A stretch of 64,000 nucleotides of DNA from Oreohelix idahoensis (taxonomy: Eukaryota; Mollusca; Gastropoda; Stylommatophora; Oreohelicidae), in the NCBI GenBank assembly GCA_024509875.1, contig JAMPIV010019878.1:22501-86500 (forward strand), read 5' to 3'. The position numbers and the translations under genes are program-made. Position 1 is the stretch's first letter. Each line of letters starts with the position of its first letter. This document shows, piece after piece, positions 45,195-57,239 of this stretch. The notes under the pieces were generated by a model, which saw only the letters and a program-made list of their open reading frames with translations, had not been told where the DNA came from and ran no database searches.

Positions 45195-45320
45195 CTTCTT
45201 TTCTTGCAGTTCTCTCTCTCTATTTTCTTTTCTTGCAGTTCTCTCTCTATCTTCTTTTCTTGCAGTTCTCTCTCTATCTTCTTTTCTTGTAACTCTTTAT
45301 CTTCTTTCATTTTCTTTCTT
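45195..45320 (-). repeat. 27-bp tandem repeat in gag of element E
   Basis: Three to four copies of a TTCTCTCTCTATCTTCTTTTC-type 27-mer, encoding RELQEKKIE on minus. It parallels the unrelated-sequence 27-bp repeat of element A gag. Confidence 0.8.
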
Positions 45321-45655
45321 GTAACTCTTTATCTTCTCTCAACTGCCTTTCTTTCAATTCAAACTCTTTCTGCTTCCACTCGTTTTCTTCTTTCATCTTC
45401 TTTTCTTGTACAGGGTAATTCAAATTCTTTTCTTCTGATCTCTAGCTCTTCAGCTCGGATCTCTCTCTCCCGCTTCTGCTTCTCAATCTATTCCTTCTCC
45501 CCCTGCTCCTGCTTTTCTTTCTTTTTTTTCTCTTCCTTCTTCTTTAAAGCTTTTTGATTTTCAACTGAATGGACTTCTGCCTTGGCAAACTCCAATAATA
45601 ATTTTCCTGTGTACCCGGCTTCCTTGCCTATCCGCATAAAAGAATCAATGTCCAT

Positions 45656-48232
45656 GATATACACTCGTAGTTCTCACAATATAAAATACTATTATCTCTT
45701 GCTATAGATTTTCTATGCAATTACTCAATCGTATGTAGTGTAAACTCTTCACTTATATCAGTAGATAACTGTCTGGTGACAATGATGTAGTACTGATAAT
45801 AAATATAGATATCACTTCTCAATATACATATATCTATAAATATGCGTGTAAGTATATGTCTCCTCAACTCTCAGTGTAAATACATCATCAACCTTTACCT
45901 CTTATAATATACAATAGTCGACAGTTGTATAATAACAACTGCTGAAACTTTCTGGTGCTCTCTGACACCACTATATCACCTTGACAATCAATCAGTTTCT
46001 ATATAGTCCGTTACTAGCACCCACACTGGTGCTATACTGAGATAATACTCAAAATATACTTAATCTTAATAGTCTATGCTATGCCAGTGTCTCCCTTGGC
46101 AAAATGAACACTACACAGATGAAAGAAACACACACATCACACTACAAAAACAAAATCTCAGTCACGAGGAACAAGATTATAGACCAAGAAAAGAAGAGAT
46201 AGATTAATATATACAATGCGTGACTGCACACGAACGAAAACAAGGGATACATGTAAACGTATTTACAAGATAGAAAGATGGAACAAGAGAAAATACACTT
46301 AAACACAACAAAAGAAGTACCGAATGTACAAAACAATATAAATGCACACTACACGAATACACCTAACACCAACAGGGCTAGGAATGTAAAGCAGGGCAGT
46401 CGCAGGAAATCCCGTCTGCCAGACTCCACCACAAAAAAGACACATCCGCACCCTAAAAGAATCGGTCTAATCCACTCTTTTCCCACGAGTAGGCCAAAAA
46501 TGGATTAAACTCACCACTCTTCCTCCCAATACACTATAACACCAAAGACCCAACGAAAACCACACTAAACAATGAAGTGCTGGAAGCTATCTCTTCCACA
46601 GAGCACGAATGAATCACTCCAGTGAGAAATAAACTAAATAACTTATCAGCAAAATTAATTTATAATGTATCAAAATATACAATACAAAAATTACACAACT
46701 CCTACGAAAACAATGAAAGATCAAATTTAACTTACAATCAACATACATACATACAAACTAAGTCATACTCATACAAAAAGGAAGAGACAAAACAGAAGGA
46801 AAGAAAACAATAACAAACCAAGAAGGAAATAAAGAAACAGCACTAAACTACTTTACAGGTCAGACTATATGATAGTATCAGACAGAAAGACAGTCAAGAA
46901 AATTTAGAGATTACAGGAAACACAATAAAATATCAATAAAATACATTATACAAAAGCAGACAAACAATAACTTATCTGAAGGTCCAACGGGTCCTGAGCA
47001 AGAAGTATCCTCAGCACTGACGATGAATGGTGACCACAGAACAAACGAAACCCCACACTAGAAAACGTATAATCCACAAGAATCTCAGTCCATGACACAG
47101 TTTTCTATGAAAGTCTGAGTGTCAAATCCTTTCCTCGATGAACATACTGTTCTCTACGGTGCTCACACAGCCCTGTCGACAATATACATAGAACTGTCTA
47201 CTTTTTCCAAGTCCAGCTGCACAGCTACTAACACCAGTCTATCGTTAGATCAGCACGTATAATTTCGTTGGCACTGTTCTATATGTGTTCTACACAACGA
47301 TAATCACGCTGCACCACATGCCACGGATCACAGCAGTCTACAAAGTGGCATCCACTGTACTCCCACAAGTCGGCTGGACATACTGCACATCAGAATTCAC
47401 CCCTGGTCGGGCCCGTCTGCGTGGTACGGAAACGTCAAAGGCGTCGGCTTTCACCCCTGGTTGGGCACATCTGAGTAATAATGACAAGACCAGCAGTCCA
47501 ACACGGTGACTTGAGGTACCAACAACTCCGTCCACCCTAATACCAAGGTTGACCAATCTATCTCCCATCTGACATTCCATTTGCCGTCTGGGCCAATCTA
47601 GCTAGATGGTACCAACACCCAAGCTCCGCTGCTCCACCTGGATCACTGTCAACAACCACCAAAAAGACTCAGAGATACACCAAACTGACCAACCTGACGC
47701 ATACATTTACACTAGCCTATCATTTTAACAATCGTACATAGACTTGCAAACATACCAGAGCAAACAACTTGAAACTCAACTGTACAATATTTCATAGACG
47801 ATAGACTGAAAAATAGCCATCACTACTGCGACACTGGAAGTAGGTCATAGCCCGTAATTGAGGGCAGGTCAAACGCCCGTAAACAATACCGTAACAAACT
47901 GACACACACACTGATCTTCTACTGGGCGAACAAAAACAACTCACTCCCGTGAGTTGACAGAAAAAAAATGAAGGCGCCAACACAGTGGCCTACCAACCTT
48001 CTAGTATACTGTGTGCACAATTCCTAATGGCTTGATTATAGCCAACATAGGCTCTAAGGCCTTGCTATATAATAATATGAAATTAATTACGCCAGCTAGC
48101 TGGTAATACATATTACACCATACAGGCCCCACGGCTAAAAGAATGGACAAGCCTGCAACTGTCCGCTATCAAAATGACACAAATATTAGAGTCACTGGCC
48201 CCAAGGCCTATAACATAGACGAGTCACCCAGA
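45656..48232 (-). other. Leader of element E
   Basis: 2.6 kb between 5' LTR and gag start, unusually long. No coding motif. An imperfect direct repeat around TTCACCCCTGG (47,396 and 47,452) is visible. A possible primer site TGGGTGACTCG lies two bases inside the LTR edge, but I cannot match it to a tRNA. Confidence 0.45.
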
Positions 48233-48940
48233 TATCAAGACAAGCACACCAGACAACATGTGCTGTCAGAACAAACTCTCTACGGGTACTATGGATTTAA
48301 TACATACTCAAACTAGACTCTTAACTCACTGTCTAAAGGCAAGACCACAGTACCCCATAGCTGACATGAATAATGCTATAACACCTGAAATAGGTATGGT
48401 CCCTTTAATAAATATTGCGCACACACAGAAGCCACACACGGCTAAAAATGCACATGAAAACTAACAATGCAATGGAAATGCCAATCTACTTGTCCTAATC
48501 AATAGCTCAATATAACAGCAACATAATCACCGACATAATCTATCCGGCGATTACCCTATGACTTTCGCTCACTGGCTAACCCTGTACTGAAGCCAAGCAA
48601 TATATAAATGCAAGATACTTAACGTAAATCATATCCAGGAAAAAACCACTAGAAATCACATCGACATTCTAGCAGTATACCACATAATCCTGACCACATG
48701 AAAATCGGCAAGAAATATGAACCGCAATGGCATTCACATAATCCCAGCAAAACTGCTGACAAAGGGAACACGTCGTCAAAGGACTGCAGACATCTCATCG
48801 AATGATTTGCGCCAACAGTTTCATATCCTCTTCCGTTTTTGGCTTAACTGACCAAACCGGTTTTTTTAAAATGAGTATCAATGTTGTCACTCTTACAGCG
48901 TGACCAACTCAAAATTTCGGCGAATGTCTATACTGTGACA
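48233..48940 (-). repeat. 5' LTR of element E
   Basis: 708 bp, about 95% identical to 31,246-31,951. Its inner end reads TATC in place of TGTT, two substitutions at the terminus. The outer end TGTCACAG is followed by the AAGGG duplication at 48,941-48,945. Confidence 0.85.
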
Positions 48941-48945
48941 AAGGG

Positions 48946-49795
48946 AAAAACCACATACACATTGATTTCTATCTCAAATAATCCACAGAGATCCGAAAGA
49001 GATCAGTCTTTAAATATGGCATTGCAGCATGGTCAACAGCAGCTAAGTCAAACTTTGATGAAATAAACAGAATTCAAAACCAAGCCAGAAGAATCATAAC
49101 GGAGGCTATGAAGTCAACGTCCATTGAAACGTTTGAAAACACTTCATACCTCCAGCCAATGCATGATAGAAAAGATAGGCAGAGCCCAGCAATAAACCGA
49201 GAAATTCAGGAGGCTGATAGACTACCCAATGTACCAGCGAACCAATTGTCTTGGAAGGGAGAGACCTAAGCAAAATAACTTTTTAGAAACAATAAAAACA
49301 ACAATGAGGTCAGACCCCGTCACTGCAATATCTACAGCAAAGCCCATCCACACTGCACAAGCTAATAGTTTGGAAACAACAACGCTTACCATTAAATGAT
49401 AGAAAAACAATGTAGATAAAGAGAGAAAGAAAAGCCAGAATGAAACAAGAGTCCTAAGTACAAAATGCATTGACAATCATTACCCAAACAACACCTGGAT
49501 CCATGCATACCTAGATGAAGCAGCACCAAATGCAACAGTAGATGGAGGTGGAGGATTCTTTCTGAACGTAAGCAATGCTTCACAGACAAGATGTCAGTTG
49601 CAACTGGAGATGTTTTAGATCTGAGGCAGATGCCTTAATAACAGCAGCAGGTGTCATTGGAAAGAAAAAATGCTTCGAAAGACAGATAGCTCTCTTTACG
49701 GATGCGCTGTCAGTAATTGTAACGCCGAAGAGTCAGAATAATGCTGAATTAGACGACCTGAGAGAAACACTTTACAAACTATGTCAGTGTTGAGA
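48946..49795 (+). pseudogene. LINE fragment with RNase H domain
   Basis: Readable pieces: KYGIAAWSTAAKSNFDEINRIQNQARR (49,013 on; the post-RT segment of I/Jockey-like LINEs) and, after frameshifts, AYLDEAAPNATVDGGGGFFL (RNase H start, Asp of TDGS read as LDEA) and LFTDALSVI (about 49,700; RNase H TDS-type motif). RNase H after RT occurs in the I-group LINEs. No RT core is present. Confidence 0.65.
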
Positions 49796-49799
49796 ATCT

Positions 49800-50125
49800 T
49801 TTTGCGCATCTATTATGATCTTGCATTTGAAAACTTGGAGGTACACAAAAAGATTCCGATACGATTGTGTATGCGCGGTTAGGACATGACGTATGAGTGT
49901 TTGCGTTAGCAACAGGAGGATTATTTTGCCATGAGTCAATGAAAGAGTGTTGTCTGGGATTGTGGAAAGTGTCCTGAAGGATTTATGTAGTAACATGTCG
50001 ACTATATTAGTTTGAGAAACGTGCTGAGACAAAGTTTCACATTGACAAGAGTGTAGTAATATATGTAAAATATCAGAAGTCAATATGAATATGTTAGATT
50101 CTGCATGATCGCAAATACTATAATA
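49800..50125. other. Unrecognised spacer
   Basis: A/T-rich, no ORF or repeat of note, between the LINE fragment and TIR copy 2. Confidence 0.4.
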
Positions 50126-50585
50126 ACACTAGTCAACAAATTTTCAAAAGATTTTTGTACCAGAAATTAAATGTACCATTTCTTATTGATTTTGACATGC
50201 TGATTTCAAATATCATAATGAAATTCACCAATTGGCTCTGGTTTTTTTTTTTAATGATGAATTTACATTACAGTAATACAAATAATGTATGCTTGTTTAC
50301 TTCTCTGGGCTAAACAGCTAGTCTTTCTACTTTAGCATTATAAAAATTGTGGTTACATACTCAATTAATTGATATTTTAACATAAAATGATAGAAAAAAT
50401 AAAAACATTATTTAAAGTTCACATATCATGCTTTAAAAAGGCACATTTGAACCCATTCCGTCATTATTCAGTCGCTGTTCGAGCTATCTTTGCTTGCTTC
50501 TTGTAGTCAATCGATGAGGTGTCTCTTGTCACAGTCCAACAGTAATCAACAAGCATTGAAGGGCTCCAATTGCCTTGATACCTTG

Positions 50586-51793
50586 AGAGCCAGTCAGGTT
50601 TCAGACCCAAACATTCCTGTCACACAGCTCTCACCAAAATGGCAGATAACTGGCTGTCGAACGTAAATGATGGGAAATTAGGTGGTGCTGTTTTTGTTGA
50701 CTTCAAAAAAGCATTTGACATGATTGACCACACTATCTTGGTTGAAAAGTTGGAAACCCTCAGAATAGGCCCTAATCCACTAAACATCATCAAATCATTC
50801 CTGGGAGATCGACAACAGTTAGTGCTTCACAACAACTCGACATCAGATTTCTCGAAGATAGATACAGGAGTACCGCAGGGTTCTATTCTTGGGCCCCTAC
50901 TCTTCGCAATGTTCATCAACGACCTACCACTACATCTAAAATATTCAACATGTGACCTCTTTGCAGATGATTGTACTATCTACACTAGTGACAATGACTG
51001 CGTGGCACTTGAAATGACTCTTCAATGCGATGTAGACAATCTAACAAAATGGAGTAATATGAATCGTATGCCATTAAACACAGCAAAAACGAAATCTATG
51101 TTGATTACCACCAGACAGAAACTCCTAAAATGCACCAAAAGATCGCTACAGGTACACGCGGAATCAATACAAATTGAACATGTAACAGAACACAAAGTTC
51201 TAGGAATCACGATTGACCAGCACTTAACGTGGAACTCCCATGTACGGAATTTAACCAAACACTTAGCTCAAAAGACGTACCAGCTAGCCAAAATAAAACA
51301 CTTCTTAGACGCAGACACTAGACTATTGTTCTACACCTCACATATACAGACACATCTAGATTACTGCTCTACACTATGGGATAGTTGCCCTGCTTCCACC
51401 TCAAAGAGACTGCACTCCCTGCATAAGAGAGCAATACGTCTGATCACCGATAATCGCACGATATCACACACAAGGACAGGAAAAGAACCCACAATACTGT
51501 CCCTGAAAAAACGTCTTCTCTACAACAAAGCCAAGCTGACCCACGCAACTCTATCAAACAATGCTCCGCCGTACCTACGATCATTGTTTCAAACCAGTAG
51601 AAGAGAGGGACTACAATTACATCAGTTACGTCTGCCCAAACCTAGGATCGACCTGTTCAAACAGAGTCTAGCCTACTCTGGAGCCTACTTATGGAACAGC
51701 CTTCCACACCACCTAAAAAGCCTACCTACACAATATTCATTTAACAAAGCACTTTTCAAACACTTCCTAAACACTGATTATCTACCCCCATAG
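50586..51793 (+). pseudogene. Reverse transcriptase of the CR1/L2-like LINE (5' truncated)
   Basis: An open frame from the insertion point (SQSGFRPKHSC) to TAG at 51,791. RT motifs: FVDFKKAFDMIDH (catalytic Asp, about 50,700), GVPQGSILGPLLFAMFINDLP, CDLFADDCTIYTS (DD, about 50,965), VLGITIDQHLTWN and CSTLWDSCP. The C-terminus ends normally (NSLPHHLKSLPT...). Only the endonuclease and RT fingers are missing, lost at insertion, so no later decay of the frame is visible. First ATG 50,639. Confidence 0.9.
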
Positions 51794-51998
51794 AAACATC
51801 ATTTGCCTGTCAACATCTCATCCATAGGTCAACATTTCTTTTCCTCTTCCGCTCGTTTTTAATAAGAATAATTTGTTTTATATCCATGTAATACTATTAT
51901 ATAATGTAATGTATGTGAGAATGTACCCGCATACAACTGTACTTTAGAGATGTGAATGTTTCCGTTTGCTTAAATGGGTGATGTACATGCAGATATAA

Positions 51999-52029
<31 letters not shown>

Positions 52030-52550
52030 GCTGAAAGACTTTTTCTGCTACAGAAGTGCGCAAGAAAGTGTTATTATTATTATTTCAATTTCCGCCAAGA
52101 ATGTATGGATGTAAGCGAGAATGTGTTTTTGTAATTCTTGTATTGAGGATTGATGACACATTCAAAAATACTACAGATTAGACGTTTTGACCCCATAAGT
52201 GAGTGTCGGTATACATAACTTATTTATTTATTGTTTTGTTTATATTATTTTATTTTTTATGATTATTATTTTTCTTCAGTCACTATCTTGTTTATTTAAA
52301 AAAAAAAAAAAAAAAAAAAAAACAACCTAGGCTACTCATTTTTTATTATGATTGTATACTGTAAATGAATGCTATTATGTTAACTTTATAATGTTGCATG
52401 CCTTTAAATTAATGCTTAAAGTAATATGTGGGAATAAAAGGATATACGGTAGTATGCAAGATAAATGAGAGTGAAAGGGCAGAATGTTAGACGGGCCTGC
52501 GCGCCCAATTCTCAACCCTTCGAAAATAAAGTTCGTTCGTTCGTTCGTTC
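50586..52550 (+). mobile_element. 5'-truncated CR1/L2-like LINE inside TIR copy 2
   Basis: Boundaries are set by comparison with uninterrupted copy 1: sequence leaves the TIR element after GATACCTTG and returns at TCCATAGC. The 5' end is cut within RT. The 3' part has T22 (52,001-52,022) and A25 (about 52,299-52,323) tracts, AATAAA, and a (GTTC)5 tail at 52,531-52,550. No target duplication longer than 1-2 bp. Truncation and lack of duplication are common in the CR1/L2 group. Confidence 0.85.
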
Positions 52551-54332
52551 TCCATAGCAGCAATGTCCTGGTGAAATCGTTCACCATGCTCATCACTGAC
52601 CGCTCCACAGTTTGACGTAAAGAAATCCAGATGAGAATCCAGAAAATGAATTTTCAAAGACATGTTGCAGCCAAGACTCTTATACTTCTGAAGGAGATTT
52701 TCTACAATTTCATTGTAATTATCAGATCTGTTGTTTCCAAGAAAATTGTCCACCACTGACTTAAATGCTAGCCATGCTGCTTTTTCCTTGCCATGCAACA
52801 CGCAAAGTAACTCGTCATCATGAAGAAGTTTTCGAATTTGCGGACCAACAAATACTCCCTCTCTTATTTTAGCTTCACTCAGTCTTGGAAATTTTCTGAT
52901 GAGGTATTTGAAAGCCTCATCTGTTTTCTCAATTGCCTTGACAAAGTTTTTCATGAGACCCAGCTTAATGTGCAAGGGTGGCAACAAAATCTTGCTGGTG
53001 TCGACAACTGCTGGGTTCTCAACGTTCTTACTGCAGGCTGCAATGACTGCCTGATTGGCCAATGTCTTCTGATGTAATGGTCACTTCGTGCACGGCTATC
53101 CCACTCACAGAGAAAGCAACAGTACTTGGTGTATCCACCCTGTAGTCCAAGCAAAAGAGCGACCACTTTTAAGTCACCGCAAAGTGACCAATGATGATAC
53201 ACTTCAAAAGCTGCTTAATGTTTTCATAAGTTTCTTTCATATGAACTGCGTGACCAACTGGAATTGACGGTAACACATTACCATTATTCAACAAAACAGC
53301 TTTAAGACTTGTCTTGGATGAATCAATGAAAAGCCTCCACTCTTCCGATAAGTAATTGATGTTGAGGGCTGCCATTAAACCAGAAATGTTGTGGCACGCA
53401 GAAAGGTCACCCTCTTTGAAAAAGAATGTAATAAGCGGCTTCTGGCGGTTCCTATACACAGAAATTGTAACATCTTCTGCCAGGAGATTCCACTGTTGCA
53501 ATCTGGAACCCAAAAGCTCCGCCTTGTTCTTCGGTAAATTCAGATCTCTTACAAGATCATTCAGTTCACCTTGGGTTAGTGGATGTAGTTTGCTCAAAAT
53601 CTGTGTCACTTGAGGTTGATGGTTCAGGACCACCAATGTCCTCTTCATCAGTGGAAGCAGCTGAAAATGATTCTGGCACTTTGGGAACTGGTAGGTCATC
53701 GCCATGTGGTACCGGAAGTATTGCAGAGGGGATGTTTGGATATTCCAGAGTCCATTTTTTCTTCTTTGATATGCCTTTCCCAATTGGAGGGACCATGCAA
53801 AAGTAACAGTTGTTGAGATGATCAGTGGGCTCGCTCCAAATCATTGGGACTGCAAAAGGCATAGCTTGCCTATTGCCAGTCAACCACAGTTTAAGATGTG
53901 CTGCACATGTATTGCAGCATATGTGTGGCACCCAGCTCTTATCTTGATCTCCTATTCTGCAGCCAAAATACAAACTGTACGCCTTCTGGCATTTCTAACT
54001 ACGATACTTTTGATAAGGACAAATGCACTAACTAATGGCAAAATTTTATCAGAGATAAGGTATTTATACACAAAGGTGATGTAATCATAGGTAGGATTGC
54101 ATCATCAACTTCTAGTAACATTTTTTATTGGTCATTAGAAAAAATTATGCAATCGCCCACAACAGTTGCGTCATATATATATAAATTTACCGTAATTAAA
54201 TAAACTAGTAGCATATATCTTGAAAACTAGAGCCAATCAACATTTTTAAATGTCATTTTCGTTTTCAGCACACCAAAATTAGTTAAGATCAGCTATTTTA
54301 ATTTCTGGTACATTTTGGTTGTTGACTAGTGT

Positions 54333-55519
54333 AATTACCGAGAGTGAATGGATCATAAATAATATACAGGAACTAGTGGTGGTGCTATGTACCTGTCGAT
54401 GGATGAATCAATATTTGAGTGGATCTCAGTTAGATGTTATGGATTCCAAAAGTGGAAATGATTAAACATTGAATCTGTTTTTTAAAATGGATTTGAATTA
54501 TTAATCGAATTATACTTGTTCAATCAAATTAAACATTGTGTTATAAATTGTTTCGTTCATTCATTTATTGGGTAACATAAATACACAGTCACGTAACAAT
54601 TTTTGGGGGTCAAGCAAAAACTTCAGCCAAACCGTCAAGCCCGTAACAGTTTTTGGAACCCGAAGCAATAAGAATGTTTGAAATAATGTATACAATATTA
54701 CTGTCTTACCAGGTCGTGAGATTGGTAGATGACATTAATAGATTTTGACTGTAGAATATGTTGTCACATAGGTTATTCAAAGCGTTTTCTCGGGCATTCT
54801 CTTCAGTCTATAGGATTTATGTATTTCTATGTATTTTCTATGCGCGAGCGAACGATTGGATTGGGAGTTCTGAGTGGCTCACATCTTCTGATGGGGTTAA
54901 TCAGAGCTGTGTCCTAAGGGATTAAAATATAATATTTTCTTAGAGAGATCAAGCAACATCTGTTAAGTGATTTTCAGCTCTGTTTTAATTTATTGTATTG
55001 ATTCCGCGGTTAGTTGTGAGGTCATGTTTTATTGTGTGTAATCTACGTCAGTACTTAACCTGATTTATGCTCTATTATTGTTTGCGTGTCATCGGCCTAC
55101 ACTTGCTTTCTTTTGCACGATGTGTAAATTTGTCCATGTATTTAACATAGTCTTAGGTCTGCGTCTTTGTTAAATCTTAGTTGTCGCTATTGTTTTATTT
55201 TATGAGATTACTTTTCGTAGAAATATTTTGTGCATTTTAGTTCCTTCCACTAATGTACTTAAACATGTTTATTTGTAAGGCTGGACTTCCACTTCACGTT
55301 CCATAAGATGGGGTCAGTATACTTTTTGTAGTATTACATTTAGGGAATTATATTACCTTTTGGGTCAGTACGGGATACTGAGATATGTTATCTTCTTATA
55401 AGGAAAATATAATTTATTTTTAATAGTTCTAGGGAAATATTACTAAGTGTATTGATTTACTGAGTAATTAATTAGTCATTACGAATTGTATAATTTATTT
55501 AAACACTACGTCGTTATTG
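54333..55519. other. Leader or LTR region of element D
   Basis: A/T-rich, no ORF. Two related words, GTAACAATTTTTGGGGGTC (54,595) and GTAACAGTTTTTGGAACCCG (54,644), resemble an LTR edge followed by a TGG-type primer site, but I cannot define an LTR because the 3' copy is unreadable. Confidence 0.4.
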
Positions 55520-56400
55520 ATGGATTATGTTGAAGCCGGTATTAGGCAAGGAAAAGAAGTGGTACTTCTTGAAAAATATGTTCAAACACAAATAGATGTT
55601 GCTGGAGCCAGAGAACAGAGAGCTCATGCAAAAGAAATGCAAAAAAAAAAAAAAAGTTTCCACAAACTGAAGAAAATGAACGGAGATTAGTAGAAAGAGC
55701 GCACAAGCAGAGATTAGCAGAAATAGAGAGAGAGATGAAGAAGCAGACAACCTGAATTTCAGCAATGTTAGCAAGAATTGGAAATAGAAAAGTTAAGCCT
55801 GACACAGCAAGCCAAGTATACATCATTTGATGTTGGTGGATCGTCGCGGAGAGAAACTACTGCTCATGTTAAACTATGACTACCGAATTTTTTTGCCATC
55901 ACTAGATGACATTTAGTATTTTCTTAGTCGATATGAGGAAATATGTAAGGAGGTAAATATACCAAAAAAGACGTGGGGTCACGCTAAACTAATTATTTCA
56001 CAGGCAATGCTCTGACTTCTATTTATAATTTGGATGAGACTAGTAGGAATGGGTATGATGTCCTTAAGGCAATGCTGTTACGTAAGTATTTCATGGACGA
56101 GGAGGGTTATCTAAAAAAAAGTAAAAACGTTATGTCCAGAAGTCAAGAAAGACTTCGATGGATTTATTTCGCCCATTAAGACATGCCTCAATAGGTGGAT
56201 TTATTTGTCTGGCATACCTAACACTTTTGAAGGATTGGTCGACTTAATTTATGGTTATCATAAGGTTATGTCATCGTGTAGCGCAGGTATCTTGGCCTAC
56301 TTTCACGAACGAATGCGCAAATATTACCAAAAAGGAAGTTCTAGACAGGCAGTAAATGACTGCGCACTTAGATAAAGTTGTAAGTAAGTTTGACACTACA
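55520..56400 (+). pseudogene. gag: Gag remnant of element D
   Basis: ATG at 55,520: MDYVEAGIRQGKEVVLLEKYV, similar in pattern to Gag starts of A and E, then a Lys/Glu coiled coil broken by an A14 run (55,641). In other frames come YEEICKEVNIPKKTWGHAKL (55,935 on) and FDGFISPIKTCLNRW...KVMSSC (about 56,150-56,270), matching the capsid part of A (FSDFISKARITLSRW...KVMSS). Confidence 0.7.
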
Positions 56401-56789
56401 GAGTCGTTACAAGTTTGTGCAGCTCGACATCATATAGATAAATGGAAAACCGCGCTCCCTCTCTCAGGCAATGCAGTTTTAACAAGGGCAAAACTTATGA
56501 CTGAATCACACAATAATGATACAACTTTTCATGGTCCACCTACACATCAAACTTGTAACACTATTAACAAAGAATCATTTATATAATAATAGGATCCAAC
56601 TAAAGAGAAACTATTTGCGCTCACAGAGGCCAATAACATTAAGCATATACAAAAATCTCGCTATTGGTTTCAAGTGAAAAATAATGTTCGTATACGATGT
56701 ATCGATGACTATATTTCTGTTCGAAAACAAGTGGCATTACCAACTACTTTACGACCTTTTGTACTGTCTACTGCTTATGATTCAATTTT

Positions 56790-57156
56790 TTTCTGGACAT
56801 ATTGGCATCTCACGAACCAAACACAAGGGTTTGTCTCATTTTTATTGGCCTGGTTTTAATAATAACAGTTTGTCAGAAAGTCGCGTGAAAGTGCGCTCAC
56901 CATTTGGCACCATGATTGGCCACAGACATTTCTGTGCCCTCTTTTCAAAATGGCTGTCGACATTATAGGTCCACTTCCAGTTACTTCATTTCCTGGACAT
57001 CGGTACATTTTTCCATGCACTGATATGTGCAGACGATGGCCAGAGACAGTACCTTTAAAACATATTATGTCTACTATTGTAGCAGATGCTTTGTATGATA
57101 TATTCTGCAGAGTTGGATTTCCAAAGGAACTTCTTTTCATCGGCAGTGATCGATGA
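56790..57156 (+). pseudogene. pol: Integrase remnant of element D
   Basis: SGHIGISRTKHKGLSHFYWPG (zinc-domain region, compare AGHMGFSRTKSRVLVAFFWP in B). Then from 56,950 MAVDIIGPLPVTSFPGHRYIF with the first catalytic Asp, and GFPKELLFIGSDR with the second Asp in the normal SDR context before a TGA. The Glu-containing end is deleted. Confidence 0.8.
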
Positions 57157-57239
57157 AGAGCCTTACACGGCTGACGAAGTAAATTTACACCTTCCATTGA
57201 TTCCTCTTCAATCTTAGACTGATGTCACTATTTGTTCTG

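Larger units (their letters stand above)
44094..45655 (-). pseudogene. gag: Gag of element E, interrupted by element B
   Basis: Start at ATG 45,655 (MDIDSFMRIGKEAG), alike in position and pattern to the Gag starts of A and D. Residues 1 to about 170 form a Lys/Glu-rich coiled coil with RELQEKKIE repeats, broken by a TAG and frameshifts near 45,490-45,170. The capsid domain is at 45,080-44,740 (FRLRLPNFNEKIDSLDFLLERFEAE, RLLRKFRLT). After more shifts, a CCHC knuckle CSNCGGKNHGSDRC lies at 44,139-44,095. Element B begins inside the codon after it. Gag would package element RNA; this copy is dead. Confidence 0.85.
31246..48940 (-). mobile_element. Element E: LTR retrotransposon without pol, host of two nested elements
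   Basis: Minus-strand order is 5' LTR (48,940-48,233), long leader, gag (45,655-44,094), [element B], protease (36,997-36,560), [RTE LINE], a 1.4-kb region with a minisatellite, purine tract and 3' LTR (31,951-31,246). LTRs are about 95% identical by eye (roughly 36 differences in 706 bp) and bounded by AAGGG. Subtracting the insertions leaves about 7.4 kb. No integrase or RT is present, so it is a deleted or non-autonomous member of the same Gmr1-like group, judged by its Gag N-terminus and protease. Confidence 0.8.
50440..53990 (-). pseudogene. Transposase-like protein of the TIR element, copy 2
   Basis: Same protein as copy 1. Reading down the minus strand: upstream sequence identical to copy 1, ATGCC, then a deletion of about 105 nt that removes the N-terminal Cys motif. 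From 53,973 come CRIGDQDKSW, HICCNTCAAHL, the acidic linker, a 14-nt deletion with frameshift near 53,577, then FIDSSKTSLKA, GDLKVVALLLGLQGG, CCFLCEWDSR, LPPLHIKLGLMK, EGVFVGPQIRKLL and SDEHGERFHQDI. The LINE at 50,586-52,550 replaces nothing but separates the last 45 codons (50,440-50,585). It keeps Trp and Lys where copy 1 has stops. Inactive. Confidence 0.8.
50126..54332 (-). mobile_element. TIR element, copy 2 (both ends present, split by a LINE)
   Basis: The left end is ACACTAGTCAACAA (50,126-50,139); the right end is its exact inverse (54,319-54,332). A second inverted pair, TGTACCAGAAATTAAA, lies at 50,156-50,171 and 54,297-54,312. Without the LINE the element is about 2.24 kb and carries one transposase-like gene on the minus strand. 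Flanks are ATAATA on the left and AATTAC on the right, so no unambiguous target duplication can be declared. Copy 1 shares the body and one end. Confidence 0.8.

Noticed and set aside
46142..48000. Small ORFs in the element E leader
   Set aside because: Short, overlapping and without motifs or homology to anything I recognise.
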